Assembly: GCF_029168945.1 (NCBI RefSeq)
Contig: NC_083608.1
Location: 19,920,136-19,984,135 of the forward strand
Source: Cannabis sativa
Taxonomy: Eukaryota; Streptophyta; Magnoliopsida; Rosales; Cannabaceae
DNA: 64,000 nucleotides
Direction of reading: 5' to 3'
Shown: positions 57,295-64,000 of the stretch, piece by piece
How the letters are laid out: the number at the start of each line of letters is the position of its first letter
Numbering within the stretch: the first letter of the stretch is position 1
Made by a program: the position numbers and the translations under genes
Notes under the pieces: model-generated
The model's database searches: none
What the model saw: the letters and a program-made list of their open reading frames with translations, nothing else
Told to the model about the DNA's origin: nothing

Positions 57295-57300
57295 TTTATT
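57295..57300 (-). terminator. probable poly(A) signal of the second dehydrogenase gene
   Basis: AATAAA on the minus strand lies about 180 bp after the stop codon at 57478-57480, in the segment shared with copy 1 (43466-43471). Confidence 0.5.
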
Positions 57301-57477
57301 CTAAGTGAAAATGGTGATAAGGTCTATGAACCTAGATGGCACTAGACCAAAAATGCATATCATGTAATGTCGAAAGGGGAGAAAGGGACCCGGAAATATT
57401 CATGTTAATGTACAACAGTTTCTGCAAAGTGTGTGCATGAATGAGCTTTCCTGGATTCACGTAAAGAAAGGAAGATC

Positions 57478-60400
57478 TTAGAAACAAATATGGGGAGGAA
57501 TGAGCTTTCCTGGATTCATGATATTATTGGGATCTAAAGCTGCTTTGATTCTTTTCATGGTCCTCAAAGCCTCTACTCCTAGTTCTTTCTCAAGATACTG
57601 GTAGACATAAAAACAAATTTTAGTTAGAATAGTCTCTCAACTGAAGAATGTACCTAAAAACATTCTGACACATGTCAAGACTGCCTCAACAGTTGACACA
57701 ATATTTCTTAGCCAATGAATAATTTAAAGCTATGAAAGTACTACCTTCATTTTCCCGGTACCAACACCATGTTCACCGGTACAAGTTCCTGTTTAGTTGT
57801 CAAAGACACACGAAACATGTCAGCACAATTGTTGTTTTACAGTAGATAACGTAATATTTTGAAAGGAGTAATGATATCAAGTAAATTTGACACACATATG
57901 AGATAACAAATTTCAATTAACTAGATTTATTTAAGATGAGTCTCACTTGTTAAAAGTGACTTCCCACATAATTGTGCGGTCAAATTTGTGCACAATTCAT
58001 GTGTGTACATATCATTACTTTTTTAAAAAGTGGATCAATAAAAATGAACAAACATTGAGGTATAATCAACATCTACTTACTAAACGAAACACTAGTCACA
58101 AAGAAAGAAAATAAATAAAAATAATCATAATTATAATCAAAGGAATTTTAGAGGTAAGAATCAATGAATGATGGTATTTTAAAATGGCACCAAAATAAAA
58201 GAAAAATCAGACAGAAATTTTGCTGATGTAAAATTGATACTTGGTTGATAAAAGAGATGAACAGATGTACCTTCCCTCGCCAAAGCAGCATTGACCATTA
58301 AATGGTTCAATCTCTCTGCTTCTTGTCGTTGTTCTTCTTTTTCAGGATCAAAAAGGATAAGTGTGTGGAAGTTTCCATCACCAGCATGAGCAACAACTGT
58401 GCTGTCATTAGGAGCAAACAATGAAGACAGTAAACAGCTTGGAGGCTTGGCCATAAATTTCAAGCAACATATTCCAGAAAGATAATCATTCTGATGTGTT
58501 TGTGTGTAGAAAAAATAAACTTGAAAAGACAATACCAGATCAATGAGGACGCAGCCAGCTCCTTTTTGGACTCCGAAATCAGTTCTGCAAGGTGTGAAAG
58601 AGGAACACATACATCCTACACAAAATGAGCACTTTTAATGGAAGATAAAGAAAGATTAATTTTGCTAAAGTATAAAATGTGATTGGCACAACTATAAGAA
58701 AAAACTGTTATGCAGAAAATGGTCCTGTGGAAAAGCGAATAGCAGCCAAAAGATCACTGGACTTTATATTTTTTTTAAAAAAAGACCTTTAGTATAATTG
58801 AGATTTCTAACAGCAGTTTATCTGGGAAGAACAAAAGAAAAGAAAATTATATCCTGCAACTCACTGTAATCATTGCCTCGTAACTAGGTACCATTGCAAA
58901 ACAAGCCCAGAGTGCCTCCTTTCTTATCTGCACGTAACCAAGACTTGAACTGAGTAACAATAATAATTGGTGTAAATAAGAATCTGGCCACGGACGGGAC
59001 GGGATTTCAAATGACAAACTAAGAACTATTTATTAGTGAAAAGAAAATATGAACAACATACAATAATAGGCTTGTGATTATGATTCTTTCAAGATTATCC
59101 TTCAAGAGATAAGGCAATCCAAATTCAATTGAACGGCACAGGCATCGAAACAAGTTATTCAATTTTTAAGGGGAAACGACAGCAGAACTATAAACACTGG
59201 CATTGAAAGGTAGTTGTTATAAAGGTCTAAGTTCTTTACCTTCCAAAGTTCCTTTTTTGCTTTTGGGTCTTCTGTAAAAACAAAGTCTGAGCCATTGTGT
59301 TTGGAAGCAATCTTTTGAACAATTTTTGCTTGCTCGAGGGCATAAGCCTCTAAAAACGGTTAGGAAATTCAGTGCAAATCACATCAAGCAACTTTTAAAA
59401 GCAAAACCATTATTAACATTTGACTATTAATCCCAATAGGACAAATTCAATAATCTAATTCACCTGTGCCAATGAATTCAAACATTAAGGTTGGAGTTTC
59501 GGGCAAATTCTTTCCATTGGCAAGGTTGATAGCCTTGATTTGAACTTCATCCATTAGCTCTACCCTTGATACCTTGCAAGAATTAACAGAAGAAACTGTT
59601 AAGAAGGTCAAAATTCACAGCATAACACAGAGTCAGATTCCTACCTGTATACCAGAATGCATAGTAGCAATAGCTACATCTGCTGCATCCTTTATAGAAG
59701 GAAAATTACACATGGCAACCTGCAATACATTGAGCTTTAAATCAAATGCATCTTGTATGAGACAGTATAAATTTAAATACATAGAAAGAACTAACAGACA
59801 GTAAATCATCCCCAAGTAAGCAACTGAATGTTGTACAAGTAGTTGGGAATACAATAACATATTCTTTATACATAACTAAATGTCTCTGATGTAACATACT
59901 GTATGCATAAACTTTCAGTAAGCATCCATTATAAAGACTATAATACCTCATTATTCAATAGGGTAAATAACAACTGATTTCTTTGTTTTGTTAAATAACA
60001 CTTCTGTATTTTGCAAAATTAAACATAATAATACCTTGAGCCCGATTTTTTATCAAACTTTTTTACGATTTAGGATTAGATTAGAAATCAGACCACAATA
60101 GTTAGAGTTAGGGAAGAGAAATTCTTAGGATTAGAAAGATGAAGTTTTAGGTTTAGGGTAAAAACATTTGACAAAATGATAGGAATTTCCTATCATTTAA
60201 GTATAAATAGTGGCAAAATAGAGGATAATAGCTAATATATTGATAGTGGAAATTAAAGTGAACAAGGTATTGGGTATTTGAGAGACCCAGTGCTCTCCCA
60301 AGCCAAGAGCAGTAGCTCTATTACAATTTCATATACTCTCCCAATAATCTTGTTACAATAACCTATGTACCCTTTTTATTTATCTTAAGGCCTAACACAA

Positions 60401-63400
60401 AACTTGGGCTCGAGGTATTATTATATTCTATTTTGCAAAATTTAAGGTTTTTAAATTATCATTTAACAAAACAAGGGTCCATGTATTTACTCTTCAAAAA
60501 ACTAATAGAAATAATGTGTTTTAAGATGCATCCAACAATTTTTTAAACCTACATTTTAAGCAAGTTCTACAGATTCCATATGGTTTGAATATAGGAAATC
60601 TCAAGTTGAGCGAATATAAAAGTAAAATGAGAAAGAATTAACATGTATGTCTTGTCATGAATGCAACATTGACAGGAAATTACAAAAACAAGCAAGATTC
60701 ATTGTCAACAACCACATAAAATTATTCTAATTTGTCCAATTAAGCCTTTGGTAAATAAGGACAAGGGTAGCAACCACTGAGTGTTGTGGAATTTTCTGAA
60801 GCCTAAGAGTGACTTCTGTTATTACACCTAGAGTTCCTTCGCTTCCAATTAACAGGCGAGTCAAGTCATACCTATTTATACAAATATGAGATTAACGATA
60901 TTGAAAATTCATAACACCAATACACAAGGTACAAAAGCCTTTAAATCAAAATGGTTCCATTTAAATGACAATTCAGAAATCCATTCGTATTATCCACTGA
61001 TTTGGCCAAAGTATCTAAGGCTCATTTATTAGGAAAATACAATCTAAGGTTTGAATACAGGTGACAAATTTTCTCTGGTTAATGCAAGGATAGAGAAGAT
61101 TAGATAAATATATGTAATATTTATGAACAATAAAATCACCCGGATTAATTACTATAATTTTGGCATCTTAATTTACTTACCATAAGCCTTAGGTAGCATT
61201 TCTCGAGAACCTTTTAAATGAAGGAATGTTGTACTACTTTTTATGTAAAAAAAAAAATCCAATATGTAACTGTGTTAATATTTTTCGAAACAGCCAAGAA
61301 CACCAAAATCCATATCAGAAAGTGAAGTATAAATTTGTAAGCTACAATAATTTATCACAAAAAGGAAAACGTTTGTTTGTTTGTTTTTCCTTTGCCGATA
61401 AGATTACTGAAAATACTGTCGCTACACCAAGAGAGGGTATCCCTATTTATAATGTAATAGTTCTCAGGGTGTATTACCTGGAATTAAACTTACCCTGCGG
61501 CACTCTTACGTGCACGAGAAGCTGTCTTGACAACATCTCCATTGGCGAGAACTACCTGGAACAAAATGGCACAGCTTAAAAATTTGGGTATCACAAGGAA
61601 AAAGCTAACAACCTTCAAATTTTAAAAAATAAAAAATTAATAAATAAAATAAAATCAAACCACCTTAAGATTAATGACATTGTCGCGCATTGTTCCATAC
61701 CTACAAGCTTAAAAAAAATTCATTAAAATCACTATTTAGTAGCATCAAAACTGTGCTTGGGCCTCTTGTTCATAATGCTTGGTAAAATATATATATGTTT
61801 TACGTGAATAAGGAATCATAATATTTTACATGATCAAATATTCAAATTTTTAAGGCTATTGAAATGTGTAGTGAAGATACAAAACTAACATAGGTTTTGT
61901 TAAAGAAAAATTATAAAAAAATAAGTTTTGTCTCTTGGGAATCTTTGTACGCAAGTGAGTTTTTTTTTCACTTTATGTACCAACGTTGGGCATATTAAAC
62001 ATTCAAGAAATAGCTCACACTTTGTTGAAAGCACAGGACTAAGACTAGAGTTGATATACTCATATAATGGTCTAAATCCTTAACCATATGAACGATATGA
62101 TTCAGTTAAAAGAGAATAGATACCCTCAAATATTACTACCAAAAGAAACAAAGCAGGAAAGTTCAAAGATTTTAATTTTTTTTTTTATTTTCTTGTTTAG
62201 AAGAGGCAAAACTACCTGACAGCTAATGAACCAGAGCAACGTGTGGCACACATTCCCCCTATACTTGCACCAGGCCCTGCAAATTTTTTAATTTTATGAA
62301 AATCTAAATAGCAAACATTGACCTCCACATGACAGGAATTGAAAACCATTCATCCAGCATGTTCTCCTCTGCAATAACAAAGAAACTAACCTGGATCAAG
62401 GGGAAAGAATAGACCATAAGGCTCCAGGTACTCATTAAGCTCCATCCATCCAATACCAGGTTCAACAACAACATCCATGTCCTCAACATGTAATGCTTTA
62501 ACTTTCTACAGTTTGAATAATAAAAGCAATATAAGCAGAATAACAATAAAAACTATTTAAAAAATACAAGTTCAACTAGACAACCTCAAGGTCAATTCTA
62601 ATAAATTGTTATTTTTGAGACAATTACCAGTCATATATTTCATAGGAAATTATCAAAGCTTAACAGTAGTAGATCAATGAGGAGAAATGCCATCAGCTTA
62701 AAAATATAGATGAAGAGAAAAAGAACCAACAAAAGTCAAAGATTAAAAAAAGAATATTCCATCATTGAATTTTTCATTTTCTGAAGACTATATGTACAAA
62801 TGTATATTTAATAGTATCAAAAGAGAAATAATAGTAGTAGTGCAGTGAACAGCATATTAATTTCAATAAAATGGAATAATAAATTCTCAAGACAACATAT
62901 ACACTTAATTCACTGTGTTATATTGATGAGGTCGAACCAAGTGAAGCTAATTATATAAATTCCATAGAAATATTTCTTGAATCACGATACACCTAACAAA
63001 GAACAAAAGCCAAGAAGTATAAAACTAGCCTGATGAGTTTCAAGTTAGAGAAGATAAAAATGTTATCTTAGCAGTAGACTTCCTATGATTATCATCCTGT
63101 CCATCCAAGTACTTATGAATTTAAATCAGCTAAGGTTGGAAGGCAGGTATTAGCACAGTTGCCATGCCACTAAGTGGGTTCAAAAGAGAGATTTCTCTAA
63201 GTTAGGCTTATGCCATATCCAACAACAGTTGCAAGACAAAAGATTTTACTTGTATAATTACAAAAGCAAAGTTATGACGTTATGTTCAAGATTTAAATGA
63301 CAGAAGCGTTTTCATTTTGGGAAAAGACAGGTGTATCTAAAGTTTAATGCTAAAAAATACTTAGCACATACTTTCATCAACGACATGTCAATGCAAACAC

Positions 63401-64000
63401 CTCCATTAGGAGACAAGGTGTGTCCTTCAATTGATGTGGCTCCACCATATGGTACAATAGGAACCTGCTCATGAATTACCACAAATCATTTAAGTATCTG
63501 ATGAAATTATTTATCAAACTCCAGCAAAGTAGAGAAAGCAAATAAAGTCTGGATACATAGACACAAACAAAGCACTATCTTATAAAGCAAGGAGTAACAA
63601 CGAGACATTTGAAAGAATTCTTTGTATATGGAAGAAAAGAAAACTTAAAAGAATGCAGCAAACTAATAGAAAGTGGAGAAGACCAAACCTTATGCTTATC
63701 ACATAGCATGACTATCTTGGACACTTCCTCTTCACAACTGCAAAATTACAGCAAATTTGGTAGAGAAAATAAGTGAAGTATAGAAAAACATGACAAGAGC
63801 AAAGAAAGGCTAAATGGACACATGCAATAGATCACAAATTTAATATGAAACTCAATTAGCAGTACTAAAGATATTTTATGAAACAAAGGAACCACTCAAT
63901 TAGCTTTAAGACGCTAGGTACACTATTAAACTGCAGATAAACAACGGTCACCTGGGAAAAACAACAACATCGGGGATGTTAACGGCTTTGTGGAAGCTAT
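57478..64000 (-). CDS. DLD: D-lactate dehydrogenase (cytochrome), copy 2, exons 3-18, 5' end outside window
   Basis: Tandem paralogue of the gene at 43609-50701, with the same predicted role in mitochondrial D-lactate oxidation. Exons: 63952-64000 (exon 3, cut), 63689-63737, 63372-63464, 62391-62505, 62216-62276, 61664-61700, 61494-61555, 60775-60871, 59645-59719, 59464-59572, 59240-59349, 58865-58927, 58536-58615, 58271-58401, 57745-57788, 57478-57597. Every complete exon has exactly the length of its partner, all junctions are GT-AG, and no stop or frameshift was found. Differences are conservative: for example [11 protein letters not shown] for [16 protein letters not shown] for EAMAT and ALAREG for [14 protein letters not shown] and GEHGVGTGK are kept. 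Exons 1-2, with the targeting peptide, are not visible, so whether this copy is mitochondrial or expressed is unknown. Confidence 0.9.
57867..58019. mobile_element. miniature TIR element in intron 16 of the second dehydrogenase
   Basis: AGTAATGATATCAAG at the left and AGTAATGATATGTACACACA on the reverse strand of the right end form the TIR of a 153-bp insertion. The corresponding intron of copy 1 (43914-44177) lacks it. The target duplication is unclear. Confidence 0.65.
59961..60493. mobile_element. 533-bp TIR insertion in intron 10 of the second dehydrogenase
   Basis: The left arm GGGTAAATAACAACTG ... TTTGTTTTGTTAAATAA ... ATAATAATACCT pairs with the right arm AGAGTAAATACATGG ... CTTGTTTTGTTAAATGA ... 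ATAATAATACCT (reverse strand) over about 90 bp. The intron is 1055 bp here and 340 bp in copy 1, so the element entered after the gene duplication or was lost from copy 1. The TTGTTAAATGA phrase also occurs in the arms of the elements at 21172 and 52421, so these may form one superfamily. Confidence 0.65.

Larger units (their letters stand above)
57165..64000 (-). repeat. duplicated segment, copy 2 (runs off the window)
   Basis: This is the partner of 43340-50701. Beyond the exons, the 3' flank (for example AGTGAAAATGGTGATAAGGT) is also shared. Intron 10 and intron 16 are longer here because of insertions at 59961-60493 and 57867-58019. Copy 1 intron 12 and intron 5 carry sequence that is absent or different here. 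Confidence 0.75.

Noticed and set aside
57478..64000. Second dehydrogenase copy as a pseudogene
   Set aside because: All visible exons keep length, splice sites and frame; only exons 1-2 are unseen.

Overview
This window reads as nuclear DNA of a flowering plant, probably a eudicot: AT-rich intergenic DNA, split genes with GT-AG introns, nested LTR retrotransposons and many small DNA transposons. Nothing in it fixes the species.

Positions 1-20967 are a nest of retrotransposons. A Ty3/gypsy element resembling the Tat group lies on the + strand (element 2; 9225-20967, 5' part outside the window). A long-LTR sequence here called LTR-C interrupts its gag (up to 9224), and a solo LTR-C interrupts its integrase (13383-15271, altered 5-bp target duplication). 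The first LTR-C is itself interrupted by a second element of the same gypsy family on the minus strand (element 1; 1-7336). Element 2 keeps an antisense, intron-containing gene between pol and its 3' LTR (16202-19222), and both elements carry an array of short hairpins after pol.

Positions 20968-29581 are a cluster of Mutator-like (MULE) elements with long terminal inverted repeats (TIRs). One (21459-22658) has captured a gene fragment and sits inside another TIR element. A second (22896-23675) carries what looks like the 5' end of a gene. A third (23832-29572, perfect 9-bp target duplication) contains a decayed Ty1/copia element, which in turn contains a solo LTR-C. Positions 29582-34875 are AT-rich, with a dimeric tandem repeat and a non-autonomous hAT element.

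Positions 34876-64000 hold the host genes, all on the minus strand. They are a two-exon CXE15-like carboxylesterase (34876-40020), a complete 18-exon mitochondrial D-lactate dehydrogenase (43609-50701), and a tandem second copy of that gene that runs off the window with exons 3-18 intact (57478-64000). From memory, the Arabidopsis counterparts At5g06570 and At5g06580 are also neighbours, so this looks like an old conserved pair followed by duplication of the dehydrogenase. Small TIR elements lie in the upstream regions and introns of these genes and are the main difference between the two copies. Exon boundaries were worked out by eye from reading frame, splice sites and family knowledge, with no transcript data.
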